A DNA stretch of 64,000 bases, taken from contig NZ_AULB01000009.1 in NCBI RefSeq assembly GCF_000425065.1, positions 124,001-188,000 of the forward strand, given 5' to 3'. Made by a program: the position numbers and the translations under genes. The DNA is from Actinomadura rifamycini DSM 43936 (GTDB taxonomy: Bacteria > Actinomycetota > Actinomycetes > Streptosporangiales > Streptosporangiaceae). Under the pieces are notes generated by a model. The model did no database searches, was not told where the DNA came from, and saw only the letters and a program-made list of their open reading frames with translations. Positions 34,842 to 43,463 of the stretch are shown in pieces (position 1 is the first letter of the stretch; each line of letters begins with the position of its first letter).

Positions 34842-36050
34842 ATGACATCCCGCTCGGGGGATTGGAGTGCCTTGCGGTTCGAAAGGGACGATGGCCGGGA
34901 GGAGCTCTACCGCGATTTCCGCAGGTTCGCCGAAGAAGAGCTGAGCGGGGACGCGGCCGAACGCGATCGGGCCGGAATGTTCGGCCGCGACGATTGGGCG
35001 CGATGTGCCGAACGCGGGGTGCTGGGCCTGGTCCTGCCCCCCGAATACGGGGGAGCCGGACGCGATCTCGGCGACTACGTGAGCGCGATGGAAGGGCTCG
35101 GCCACGGCTGCCTCGACAACGGGCTGCTGATGGCGATCGGCGCCCACGTCCTGGCCGTGGAGCTGCCGCTCCGGACGTTCGGCGACGAGGACCAGCGCCG
35201 CAGGTACCTGCCCGGACTCGCCGCCGGCCGGCTCATCGGCGCCAACGCGATGACCGAGCCGAAGAGCGGATCGGACGCGATGTCCCTCGCGACCGAGGCC
35301 GAGCGCGACGGCGGCTCCTACCGGCTGACCGGGCGCAAGCGCTACGTCACCAACGCGCCCGTGGCGGACGTGTTCGTCGTGTACGCGACGGTGGACACCG
35401 AACTCGGCTTCACCGGCGTCACCGCCTTCCTGGTGGAACGTGACGACGAGGGCGTCTCGGTCCGTGAGCGGCCGGAGAAGATGGGCCTGCGCACCGCCCG
35501 CTGGGGGGAGGTCGAGCTGGACGGCGTCCGCATCCCCGCCTCCCGGAGGCTCGGCGCCGAGCGGCAGGGCGCCGCGGTCTTCGCGCGGTCGATGGCCTGG
35601 GAGCGGGCCCTCCTCCTGGCGCCGTGGCTCGGCGTGATGCGGCGCGAGATCGACGCGTGCACGCTCTTCTGCCGGCGGCGCCGCCAGTTCGGCAAGCACA
35701 TCGGGCACTTCCAGTCGGTCTCCAACCGCATCGTCGACATGCGCATCCGCTGGGAGGTCGCCCGCATGCTCCTGTACCGCGCCGCGGCGGAGCTGGACGG
35801 GCCCGACGCGGGCATCTTCCCCGAGGTCGGCAAGCTGTACGCGAGCGAGGCCGCGGCGGAGGTCTTCACGAGCGCGATGCAGGTGTACGGGGCGCTCGGC
35901 TACACCTCCGACGGACGCGCCGAGCGGAACCTCCGGGACGCCCTCGGCATGACGATCTCATCCGGGACGTCGGACATGCAGCGAGTCATCATCTCCGGGA
36001 AGCTCGGCATCACCTGGCCGGACACCGGGGGAGACGGGGAGGAAGGGTGA
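34842..36050 (+). CDS. Acyl-CoA dehydrogenase-like oxidase, probably prolyl-carrier dehydrogenase
   Basis: A ~402-residue flavoprotein of the acyl-CoA dehydrogenase fold (LVLPPEYGGAGRDLGDYV, NAMTEPKSGSDAMSL, then RRRRQFGKHIGHFQSV). The base position used by medium-chain enzymes (Glu in YEGT) is Ser here (ISSGTSDMQR). A Glu occurs instead at the isovaleryl-type position, MAWERALLLAP (about residue 254), the arrangement I associate with prolyl-carrier dehydrogenases of pyrrole pathways. The start is uncertain: ATG 34842 is used, but ATG 34782 or 34818 and TTG 34872 (GGAG upstream) are possible. The stop overlaps the adenylation gene GTG. It would oxidise carrier-bound proline to pyrrole-2-carboxyl in two two-electron steps. 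Confidence 0.85.
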   Translation: MTSRSGDWSALRFERDDGREELYRDFRRFAEEELSGDAAERDRAGMFGRDDWARCAERGVLGLVLPPEYGGAGRDLGDYVSAMEGLGHGCLDNGLLMAIGAHVLAVELPLRTFGDEDQRRRYLPGLAAGRLIGANAMTEPKSGSDAMSLATEAERDGGSYRLTGRKRYVTNAPVADVFVVYATVDTELGFTGVTAFLVERDDEGVSVRERPEKMGLRTARWGEVELDGVRIPASRRLGAERQGAAVFARSMAWERALLLAPWLGVMRREIDACTLFCRRRRQFGKHIGHFQSVSNRIVDMRIRWEVARMLLYRAAAELDGPDAGIFPEVGKLYASEAAAEVFTSAMQVYGALGYTSDGRAERNLRDALGMTISSGTSDMQRVIISGKLGITWPDTGGDGEEG

Positions 36051-37609
36051 ACGGTCTCGGCGACCCCCTGCGCCGGTGGGCCGCGGAGCGGCCGGACGCG
36101 CCCGCGGTCGAGTTCCGGGGCGAGACGCTGACCTACGGCGAGCTGGACCGGCGCAGCGCGGCGCTGGCCCGCACCCTGCGCGACGGCGGCGTCGCCGCCG
36201 GCGACCGGGTCGGCCTGTGGCTCAACAAGTCGATCGAGGCGGTCGTCGCCGTGCACGGCGTCCTGAAGGCCGGTGCCGCGTACGTCCCGATCGACCCGAG
36301 CGCGCCCTACAAGAGGGCGGGCCGCATCCTGGCGCACTGCGAGGTCGCGTGCGTGATCGCCCAGGACGACCGCGTCGGGTGGCTGCTCGAGAACTCGTCC
36401 TGCCCGATCGTCTGCGTGGGCGCGGCGCCGGACGCGTCCGTGATCTCCTGGGAGCGGGCGCTCGCCGCGGCTCCGGCGGACGACGCGGACGGGCCGGGCA
36501 CCGGTCCCGGCAGCCCGGCCTTCATCCTGCACACGTCGGGGTCGAAGGGCGTCCCCAAGGGCGTCGTGCTCTCCCACGGCAACGCCGGGGCGTTCGTGGA
36601 GTGGGCGGTCGGCGAGTTCGGGCTGGGACCGGACGACCGCGTCGCCGGCCACGCGCCCTTCCACTTCGACCTGTCGGTCCTCGACCTGTTCGCGACGTGC
36701 CTGGCCGGCGGCTGCACGATCCTGGTGCCGGAGAGCCACGCCGGCCTCGGCGGCGCCCTCAACCGGCTCGTCGCCGAGCGGCGCGTCACCGTGTGGTACT
36801 CCGTGCCGGGCGCGCTCACCCGGATGCTGGCCGCGAAGAACCGCGGGCTGCTGGCCGGGTCGTCCCTGCGGACCGTCCTGTTCGCGGGGGAGGCGTTCCC
36901 GGTCGCCCGGCTCCGGGAGCTGCGCGCGCTCCTCCCCGGCGCCGACCTCTGCAACCTCTACGGCCCGACCGAGACGAACGTCTGCGTCTACCACCGCGTC
37001 CGCGAGCGGGACGTCGCGGAAGGACGCGTCCGGCCCGTGCCCATCGGACGGGCCTGCCCGTACGCGACGACGTTCGTGGTCGACGGGGACGGGCGCCCGC
37101 TGGAGCACGAGCCGGGAGCGTTCGGCGAACTCTGCGTCGCCGGGGACTCGGTGATGCTCGGCTACTGGCGGGACGACGACCTCACCGCGGCGAAGACGCT
37201 GCGGCCGCCGCGGGACGGCGCCGCGCCGCCGGCCGCCTACCGGACCGGCGACCTGGTGCGGGTCGACGACGAGCTGAACTACGAGTTCTGCGGTCGCGAG
37301 GACGACATGGTGAAGATCCGCGGGCACCGTGTCGAGATCGGCGAGGTCGAGGCGGTCCTGGCGGCCGCCGACAACGTCCGGGAGGCGGCGTGCGTCGCCG
37401 TCGACGACGGCTCCGGGGAGCGGGTCCTCGAAGCGCACGTCGTGCCGGACGGGCGGCCCCTCGACGTCCCCGGCCTGCGCCGGCACTGCCTGGCCGAGAT
37501 CCCGCGCTACATGGTCCCGGAGCGTTTCCACGCCGCGGCGGAGCTCCCGGTCACCGGCACGGGGAAGATCGACCGGAGGCGGCTGGCCTCGCGGGCGGAC
37601 GTGCGATGA
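36047..37609 (+). CDS. Free-standing adenylation enzyme, probable L-proline-carrier ligase
   Basis: A 520-residue NRPS-type adenylation domain without fused carrier. Core motifs are present: LHTSGSKGVPKGV, LYGPTETNVC, YRTGDLVR, GREDDMVKIRGHR and the Lys507 of TGTGKIDRR. Reading the ten pocket positions by alignment to GrsA gives D208 L209 L212 Y251 L278 A280 L304 V312 C313 K507, i.e. DLLYLALVCK. I recall this as the code of PltF/RedM/CouN4-type L-proline activators. Together with the carrier protein and dehydrogenase it would make pyrrole-2-carboxyl-S-carrier. GTGA overlap upstream and ATGA overlap downstream place it in the middle of a coupled operon. Confidence 0.88.
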   Translation: MNGLGDPLRRWAAERPDAPAVEFRGETLTYGELDRRSAALARTLRDGGVAAGDRVGLWLNKSIEAVVAVHGVLKAGAAYVPIDPSAPYKRAGRILAHCEVACVIAQDDRVGWLLENSSCPIVCVGAAPDASVISWERALAAAPADDADGPGTGPGSPAFILHTSGSKGVPKGVVLSHGNAGAFVEWAVGEFGLGPDDRVAGHAPFHFDLSVLDLFATCLAGGCTILVPESHAGLGGALNRLVAERRVTVWYSVPGALTRMLAAKNRGLLAGSSLRTVLFAGEAFPVARLRELRALLPGADLCNLYGPTETNVCVYHRVRERDVAEGRVRPVPIGRACPYATTFVVDGDGRPLEHEPGAFGELCVAGDSVMLGYWRDDDLTAAKTLRPPRDGAAPPAAYRTGDLVRVDDELNYEFCGREDDMVKIRGHRVEIGEVEAVLAAADNVREAACVAVDDGSGERVLEAHVVPDGRPLDVPGLRRHCLAEIPRYMVPERFHAAAELPVTGTGKIDRRRLASRADVR

Positions 37610-38403
37610 AGGTCGTGACGGAGACCTGGCGGAGCGCGTCGATCGGCCGGGAGAAGTCGGTGAACGTCGTCCTGCCGTCGACGTACTCGCCGGTCGGCCC
37701 CGCCTTTCCGGTGCTGTACCTGCTGCACGGGTTCGGCGGCAACCGCGGCACCTGGCTGCGGTGCGCGGACCTGCCGGCGGTCGTGGAGGCGACCGGGCTG
37801 ATCGTGGTGCTGCCGGAGTCCGGCCGCTCCTGGTTCATCAACGACGCGCGCGGCAGGCGCTACGAGGACCACCTCGTCCGCGAGGTCGTCGGCCGCGTCG
37901 ACGGCGGGTACAACACGGCGGCGTCCCGCGAGGGGAGGGGCATCGGGGGGTTCTCCATGGGCGGGGCCGCGGCCCTCTTCCAGGCGCTCCGGCACGGCGA
38001 CGTGTTCTCGGTCGTGTGCAGCAGCGCCGGCGCCTTCGAGGCCCCCTTGCGGGAGGGCGACCCGTACCGCCGGCTGCGGGAGGAGCGGCGGCTGGCGATC
38101 CCCACCACGCGGGACCACGAGCGCGTCTGGGGCCCGGTCGGCAGCGCGGTCCGGCGCGAGTACGACCCGTACCGCGCGCTCCGCGACCGGGACGAGAAGT
38201 ACCCGATCGAAATGCATCTCGACGTCGGCCTGGACGACTACCCCCGGATGATCGCCATGAACCGGCGGATGCGGGACGCGCTCGCCGAGCACTCCGTGCC
38301 CCACCGCTACCGGGAGCGGCCCGGGGGCCACGACTGGGCGTTCGTGAACGCGGGCCTCGCCGACCTCTTCGCGTTCGCGCGCGGCCGCCTTCTGTCCGCC
38401 TGA
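37606..38403 (+). CDS. Alpha/beta hydrolase, esterase-D-like
   Basis: A 265-residue hydrolase of the esterase D/antigen 85-like branch. LLHGFGGNRGTW forms the oxyanion region, the nucleophile elbow is GGFSMGGAAAL, and acid/His candidates are in VGLDDYPRM and RPGGHDWAF. No signal peptide, so it is cytosolic. It could be a proofreading thioesterase or an acyltransferase, such as CloN7 of aminocoumarin clusters, which also has a hydrolase fold. The ATG overlaps the adenylation gene stop; the asparagine synthetase follows after 39 bp. Confidence 0.83.
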   Translation: MKVVTETWRSASIGREKSVNVVLPSTYSPVGPAFPVLYLLHGFGGNRGTWLRCADLPAVVEATGLIVVLPESGRSWFINDARGRRYEDHLVREVVGRVDGGYNTAASREGRGIGGFSMGGAAALFQALRHGDVFSVVCSSAGAFEAPLREGDPYRRLREERRLAIPTTRDHERVWGPVGSAVRREYDPYRALRDRDEKYPIEMHLDVGLDDYPRMIAMNRRMRDALAEHSVPHRYRERPGGHDWAFVNAGLADLFAFARGRLLSA

Positions 38404-38442
38404 CCTGCGTGCACCACAAAGAAGACGACCGAGGGAGCGCTC

Positions 38443-40281
38443 GTGTGCGGCATCACCGGATGGGTCGACTGGACGCTGGACCTGCGGGGCCGCGGCCCCG
38501 TCATCACCGCGATGACGCGGACGCAGGCGCCGCGGGGGCCGGACGACGAGGGCACGTGGCTGTCGCGGCACGCCGCGCTGGGGCACCGGCGGCTCGCCGT
38601 GATCGACATCGAGGGCGGGCGGCAGCCGATGCTGCGGCCCGGGCCGGACGGCCGCCCGGTCGTCATCACCTTCAGCGGCGAGATCTACAACTTCGCTGAG
38701 CTGCGCGCGGAGCTGCGCGCGGCGGGCCGGTCGTTCGGCACGCGCTCGGACACGGAGGTGCTGCTGGCGGCCTACCTGGAGTGGGGCGAGGACCTCGTCG
38801 CGCGGCTCAACGGGATGTACGCGTTCGCCATCTGGGACGAGCGGGAGCAGCGGCTCCTCCTGGTGCGGGACCGGCTCGGCATCAAGCCGCTCTACTACGC
38901 CCGGCTCGGCGACGGGATCGTCTTCGGCTCCGAGCCCAAGGCGCTGCTCGCCCATCCGGAGATGAACGCCGAGGTGGACCTCGAGGGCCTCGCCGAGCTG
39001 CTCGCCGTCCCGCGCGCGAGGACGCCCGGGCACGCCGTCTACCGCGGGATGCGGGAAGTGAAGCCGGGCCGCCTCGTCGTCGCCGACGCGTCCGGGGTCC
39101 GCGAGCGCCGGTACTGGCAGGTGGAGGTTCGGCCCCACACCGGGGACTTCCGCGCGACGACGGAGGAGGTCCGCTCCCTGCTGGAGGACATCGTCGAACG
39201 CCAGATCGTCGCGGACGTGCCGGTCGGCACGCTGCTGTCCGGAGGGATCGACTCCAGCGCCATCACCGCCCTGGCCGCGGGGCGGTTCGCGGGGGAGCTC
39301 ACCAGCTACTCCGTGAGCGTCCCGGCGCCCGCCCGGCCGGGCGGCGACCTGTGGCGGCCGAGCCCGGACGAGCCGTACGCGCAGCTGGTCGCCGAGCGGC
39401 TCGGCATCAAGCACTCGGTCGTCCAGGTCGGCACGGACGGCCTCGTCGAGGACATCGAACTCGGCCTGCGCGCCCGCGACCTCCCCGGCTGGGGGGACCT
39501 CGACATCTCCATGCACCACCTGTTCCGCGGGGTCCGGGAGGACTGCACGGTGGCGCTGTCGGGGGAGTCCGCCGACGAGATGTTCGGGGGCTACACCTGG
39601 CAGACGGACGAGCGGTACGTCGGGCACACGTCGTTCCCCTGGATGTACGGGCGCCGCCAGCCGGAGGTGCTCCTCCGCGAGGAGGTGCGGCGCGCGATCC
39701 GGCCGGAGGAGTACGAGGCCGACCGCTACCGGGACGCGCTGGCGGAGGTGCCGCGCCTCGCGGGCGAGGACCCCGGCGCGCGTCGGCGGCGGGAGGTCTT
39801 CCACCTCGGCCTCACCCGGTGGCTGGGCGCGCTGCTCGACCGCAAGGACCGGATGAGCATGGCCGTCGGGCTCGAGGTGCGGGTGCCGTTCGCCGACCAC
39901 CGGCTCGCCGAGTACCTGTTCAACGTCCCCGCGGACCTCAGGACCGGCCGGGGCGCGCAGGGCGGGGGGATGGAGAAGGCGCTGCTGCGCCGGGCGTGCG
40001 CGGACCTCCTGCCGGAAGAGATCGTCGACCGCCCCAAGAGCGCCTACCCGGCCAGCCGGGACCCCGGGTACGTCGAGACGCTGAAGGGCCTCGTCCTGGA
40101 GCGGGCCGGCGACCCGAACGCGCCCCTGTTCGACGTGTTGGACCGGGAGAAGGTCCGCGCGGCGGTCACCTCCGGGCTGGACGCGCTGCCCGGCCCGATC
40201 ACCGCGCGGACGTCCGCCATCGGGCTGTCGTACCTGCTCGAACTCGACCGGTGGCTCTCCCGGGTCCGGGTCGTGGCGTGA
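38443..40281 (+). CDS. asnB: Glutamine-hydrolysing asparagine synthetase-like amidotransferase
   Basis: A 612-residue AsnB-type enzyme. The N-terminal glutaminase starts with the catalytic Cys (MCGITGW; Cys2 after Met removal) and carries HRRLAVID and EIYNFAELR. The synthetase domain has the PP-loop VGTLLSGGIDSSAIT, then SGESADEMFGGY and LDRKDRMSMAVGLEVRVPF. The GTG has GGGAGC upstream. It transfers glutamine ammonia to an adenylated carboxylate. In this cluster it may amidate a pathway acid or close a beta-lactam-like ring, but ordinary Asn synthesis cannot be excluded. Confidence 0.87.
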   Translation: MCGITGWVDWTLDLRGRGPVITAMTRTQAPRGPDDEGTWLSRHAALGHRRLAVIDIEGGRQPMLRPGPDGRPVVITFSGEIYNFAELRAELRAAGRSFGTRSDTEVLLAAYLEWGEDLVARLNGMYAFAIWDEREQRLLLVRDRLGIKPLYYARLGDGIVFGSEPKALLAHPEMNAEVDLEGLAELLAVPRARTPGHAVYRGMREVKPGRLVVADASGVRERRYWQVEVRPHTGDFRATTEEVRSLLEDIVERQIVADVPVGTLLSGGIDSSAITALAAGRFAGELTSYSVSVPAPARPGGDLWRPSPDEPYAQLVAERLGIKHSVVQVGTDGLVEDIELGLRARDLPGWGDLDISMHHLFRGVREDCTVALSGESADEMFGGYTWQTDERYVGHTSFPWMYGRRQPEVLLREEVRRAIRPEEYEADRYRDALAEVPRLAGEDPGARRRREVFHLGLTRWLGALLDRKDRMSMAVGLEVRVPFADHRLAEYLFNVPADLRTGRGAQGGGMEKALLRRACADLLPEEIVDRPKSAYPASRDPGYVETLKGLVLERAGDPNAPLFDVLDREKVRAAVTSGLDALPGPITARTSAIGLSYLLELDRWLSRVRVVA

Positions 40282-40318
40282 CGGGGCCCGGCCGCCGCCG
40301 GGCGGGGCGCGGGCCCCG
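40282..40318. terminator. Bidirectional stem-loop between convergent operons
   Basis: CGGGGCCCG (40282-40290) pairs perfectly with CGGGCCCCG (40310-40318), and the 19-nt loop has further internal pairing. It sits in the 44 bp between the asnB stop and the convergent acyl ligase stop. Confidence 0.65.
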
Positions 40319-40325
40319 GCGCCCG

Positions 40326-41960
40326 TCAGCCGGGGCGGTGCTCCGCCCGCCCGTAGCGCCGCCGCAGCTCCTCCTTGCGGATCTTGCCCGTCGCGGTCGT
40401 CGGGAAGCTCTCGACGAGCTCCAGCCGGCGCGGCCAGTACGCCTTGGTCATGCCGGCCCCGTCCAGCGCGCGGTGCAGCTCGTCGAGCGTCACCGGCGGG
40501 GCCGCCGGCGCGGGCGCCACCACCGCGCAGATCGTCTCGTCCTCGTGCTCGTCGGGCAGGCCGATGACCGCGACGTCCCGCACGCCGGGATGCCGGCCGA
40601 TGATCGACTCCAGGTCGGTGACCGGCGCGATGTTCGCGTTGCGCAGGATCATGTCCTTCGCGCGGCCGGTGATCCGGATGCCGCCGCGGCCGTCGGGCCG
40701 CGCCAGGTCGCCGGTGTCGAACCAGCCGTCCTCGTCGAGGTCGGCCGCGTACAGCTCGTCCCGCCGGTAGTAGCCGAGGCACTGCGTCGGCCCCTTCACC
40801 CACAGCACGCCCTCGCCCCCGCTCCGGTCCGACACCGGGTCGATGCGCAGCCGCATGTCCGCGATGGGGCTGCCGTCGCTGTGCGCGGCCCAGTCCTCCG
40901 GGTCGTCCGGGCGGGTGATCGTCACGGGCCCGTTCTCCGTCATCCCCCACAGCGAGTACAGCCGGAGCCCGAAGACGCTCCTGGTCTCGTCGATGAAGTA
41001 CGGCGGGATCGGCGCCGACCCGCTCACCAGCCAGGTCAGCGCCGGCAGCGCGCGCGGCGCGGCCCGCTGCTCCTTGATCAGGCTCAGCAGGTAGAAGGGC
41101 GCGCAGTAGAAGAACGCGACCCCGTGGGCGGCCATGAAGTCGAGGGCGTCGGCGGGGTCCTTGGCGTCCTGGAACGCCATGGTGCCGCCGAGCGCCAGCG
41201 GCATCAGCATGCCCTGCACGACGCCGGTGTAGTGCGTGTACAGCGCGGTGGTGTACATGACGAGCGTCTCGTCGAGCCCGAACGTCTCCGCCTCGCCGCG
41301 GACGGCGGCGTACAGGGTGTTCTGGCTGTGCAGGACGCCCTTGGGGTCGCTGGTCGTGCCGGAGGTGAACAGGACGAGGTACGGGTCGTCGGGGCCGAGC
41401 TCCCGCTCGTCGAGCAGGTGGCCGTGCCGCTCCTCCCAGGCGGTGCCGAAGAAGAACGACTCGAACTCGCCGGTGCCCTCCGGTCCGGGGCCGTCCGCGA
41501 CGAACACGCGCTCCAGGGACGGCAGCTCCGCGGCGAACTCGGCGCCCAGCTCGCCCAGCCGGTCGCCGTTGTCCTCGGCCATGGTGACGAGGACCCGCGC
41601 CTCGGTGACGCGCAGCATGACGTCGAGCTCGCGGCGCCGGTACGTCTTCATCAGCGGGCAGTACACGACCCCGGCCCGGATGCACCCGAGCGTGAGCGCG
41701 GCGAGCTCCCACCTGTCGGTGAGCTGGGCGGCGAACACGTCCCCGGGCCGCAGCCCGAGCTCCACCAGCGCGCTCGCGCACCGGTCGGCCATCGCGGCGA
41801 GCCGCTCGTAGTCGAGCCGGTGCGTCCGCCCGTCGGACTGCCGCCGGGCGATCACCGCCGTCTTGCGGGGGGTGTCGCGCGCGTGCCGCCGGAGGTCGTC
41901 GAGGAACGTCTCGTCCCGCCACCAGCCGCGCTCGCGGTGGCTCGCGGAGGTCGTGGTCAT
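40326..41960 (-). CDS. Adenylate-forming acyl-CoA/acyl ligase (paralogue A)
   Basis: A 544-residue ANL-superfamily ligase: LFTSGTTSDPKGV, SLWGMTENGPVTI, GWFDTGDLARPDGRGG, ITGRAKDMILRN and the final Lys of TATGKIRKEEL. It starts with a GWWRDETFLDDLRRHA motif shared by paralogue B at 54776-56383. Substrates of this cyclohexanecarboxylate/medium-chain acid ligase type are diverse. The GGAG site 9 bp before ATG 41960 supports the start; the 5' extension lies in the intergenic region. Being alone on the minus strand, it may be regulated separately from the flanking plus-strand genes. Confidence 0.84.
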   Translation of the reverse strand: MTTTSASHRERGWWRDETFLDDLRRHARDTPRKTAVIARRQSDGRTHRLDYERLAAMADRCASALVELGLRPGDVFAAQLTDRWELAALTLGCIRAGVVYCPLMKTYRRRELDVMLRVTEARVLVTMAEDNGDRLGELGAEFAAELPSLERVFVADGPGPEGTGEFESFFFGTAWEERHGHLLDERELGPDDPYLVLFTSGTTSDPKGVLHSQNTLYAAVRGEAETFGLDETLVMYTTALYTHYTGVVQGMLMPLALGGTMAFQDAKDPADALDFMAAHGVAFFYCAPFYLLSLIKEQRAAPRALPALTWLVSGSAPIPPYFIDETRSVFGLRLYSLWGMTENGPVTITRPDDPEDWAAHSDGSPIADMRLRIDPVSDRSGGEGVLWVKGPTQCLGYYRRDELYAADLDEDGWFDTGDLARPDGRGGIRITGRAKDMILRNANIAPVTDLESIIGRHPGVRDVAVIGLPDEHEDETICAVVAPAPAAPPVTLDELHRALDGAGMTKAYWPRRLELVESFPTTATGKIRKEELRRRYGRAEHRPG

Positions 41961-42269
41961 GTCTGCACTCCCGTTCTGCTCCGGCGGGCGCGTGCGGCCG
42001 AAGCCGGAAACGGCCGCCGCCCGTTCGTCCTTCCGGAAACGTTTCGCGATCGGTTTCGTGCGCTTCGATAACTGCGGTCCGGGCCGCATGGAATTGGATC
42101 CGCCGGAGGGGCGCGTCTCCCGGACCGGCCGTTGCGGATCGGGTCACGATAACTCGGGAGAGTGCTGTCGCCCACCGCGGCCTCCTGCCGATGCGGGAAA
42201 CGGTTAATGCGGCGCCGGAGATCAACATAACGTCTAAATCTTCTACCGTCACCACCCTCGGAGGTTCGA
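41961..42269. promoter_or_regulatory. Divergent intergenic region before the KAS III-like gene
   Basis: About 310 bp without a convincing gene. It is noticeably AT-richer in its last 70 bp (ATCAACATAACGTCTAAAT), where a promoter for the encapsulin-containing operon would be expected. A GGAGG ribosome site lies 5 bp before the ATG at 42270. The other side must serve the minus-strand ligase. Confidence 0.45.
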
Positions 42270-43310
42270 ATGCGTTGCGGTGATCTGTTCCTTTCCGGGC
42301 TCGCGTACCGGCTGCCGCCCGCCGTGGACGTCGACACGGCGGTCGGCGAGGGCCGGTACGACCCGGAGGACCGGCGGGCGGACGGGTACGCCTCCGTCAC
42401 GGTCGCCGACGGGGAGGCCCCGCCCGAGATGGCCGCCGCAGCGGGGCGGCTGGCGCTCGCCCGGTCCGGGACGCCGGCGTCCGGCGTGTCCCTCCTCCTG
42501 CACGCCTCGGCGTGGTTCCAGGGGATCGACTACTGGCCCGCCGCCGCGTACGTGCACCGCGAGGTCCTGGGCGACGCGGGCCGCCGGGCGCCCGCGCTGG
42601 ACGTCCAGCAGATGTGCGCGGGCGCGCTGGGCGCGGTGGAACTGGCCGCCTCCTACCTCGCCGCCGACGCCTCCCGCGGCGCCGCCCTGGTCACGACCGC
42701 CGACCGCTACGCCGACCCCGGCTTCGACCGCTGGCGCGGCGACGTGCGCGGCATCGTGTACGGCGACGGCGCGGCCGCGGCGGTCATCGGCCGGACCGGG
42801 TTCGCGCGGCTGCTGGCCGTCTCGACCGTGGTGGACACCGGGCTGGAGGGCATGTACCGGGGCGCCGAGCCGTTCGCCGCGGCGCCGGGCCGCCCGGTGG
42901 ACGTGCGGGACCGCCGGGCGGCGTTCGCCGGGGGCGCCGCGGACCGTCCCGGCGGCTCGGTGGGGGAGCGGATCGCGTCCGGCCTCGCCGACGCCGTCGG
43001 CGGAACGCTGGACGAGGCCGGTCTGAAGCCCGGCGACATCGACCGGTACGTCTTCCCCAACGTCGGCGAGCACGTCCTCCGGACGAAGTACGCGGAACCG
43101 CTCGGGCTGGACCTCGACCGCACCGCGTGGGACTGGGGCCGCCGCACCGGGCACGTCGGGGCCGCGGACCAGCTCACCGGCCTGACGCACCTGGTGGAGA
43201 CCGGGCGCGCGGCGCCGGGGGACCGGGTCCTTCTGGTCGGCATCGGCGCCGGATTCGCCTGGTCGTGCGCCGCCGTCGAGATCGTCGCCCGCCCCTCCTG
43301 GAGCGCCTGA
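42270..43310 (+). CDS. KAS III-like acyltransferase with altered catalytic triad
   Basis: A 346-residue thiolase-fold protein related to FabH. The nucleophile Cys116 is in VQQMCAGALGAVEL. The positions of the FabH His and Asn are changed: FPNVGEHV has Asn264 where HQAN His would be, and TGHVGAAD has His295 where GNTS Asn would be. Such changes usually remove decarboxylative condensation and leave acyl transfer, as in CerJ- or CloN2-type enzymes. It could carry a pyrrole-2-carboxyl or other acyl group to an amine or hydroxyl. It leads the right-hand plus-strand half of the cluster, 153 bp ahead of the sulfotransferase. Confidence 0.8.
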   Translation: MRCGDLFLSGLAYRLPPAVDVDTAVGEGRYDPEDRRADGYASVTVADGEAPPEMAAAAGRLALARSGTPASGVSLLLHASAWFQGIDYWPAAAYVHREVLGDAGRRAPALDVQQMCAGALGAVELAASYLAADASRGAALVTTADRYADPGFDRWRGDVRGIVYGDGAAAAVIGRTGFARLLAVSTVVDTGLEGMYRGAEPFAAAPGRPVDVRDRRAAFAGGAADRPGGSVGERIASGLADAVGGTLDEAGLKPGDIDRYVFPNVGEHVLRTKYAEPLGLDLDRTAWDWGRRTGHVGAADQLTGLTHLVETGRAAPGDRVLLVGIGAGFAWSCAAVEIVARPSWSA

Positions 43311-43463
43311 CACCGCGGCCGCCCGCCCGCCCCTTTATGGCACAACATCACAACAAACGGAGCCAATCATGCTCCTATCTTGATAATTCCCCTTCGTGCA
43401 AGATCATGTTTCCATGTTCGAGGTCGACGCGGACCCGTCCCGCTCGGAGGGTTGTGATCGTCA
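43311..43463. promoter_or_regulatory. AT-rich promoter/leader of the sulfotransferase-encapsulin operon
   Basis: Base composition drops sharply (ACAACATCACAACAAACGG, TTGATAATT). ATCTTG (43377-43382) and CAAGAT (43399-43404) form 6-bp inverted arms 16 bp apart. GGAGG lies before the GTG at 43464. This looks like a dedicated promoter separating the KAS III-like gene from the following coupled operon. Confidence 0.5.

Noticed and set aside
38781..42071. 1096-codon plus-strand open frame overlapping asnB and the minus-strand ligase
   Set aside because: It runs out of frame through asnB and antisense through the ligase; composition is that of a shadow frame.
37507..42255. 1582-codon open frame on the minus strand across the cluster
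   Set aside because: It is antisense to clear genes (adenylation, hydrolase, AsnB), is dominated by Arg/Pro/Gly/Ala and shows no family motif. Long shadow frames are expected in DNA this GC-rich.
43369..43383. Four-codon open frame with an upstream GGAG, as a possible leader peptide
   Set aside because: Too short and without a recognisable attenuator structure; chance occurrence is likely.
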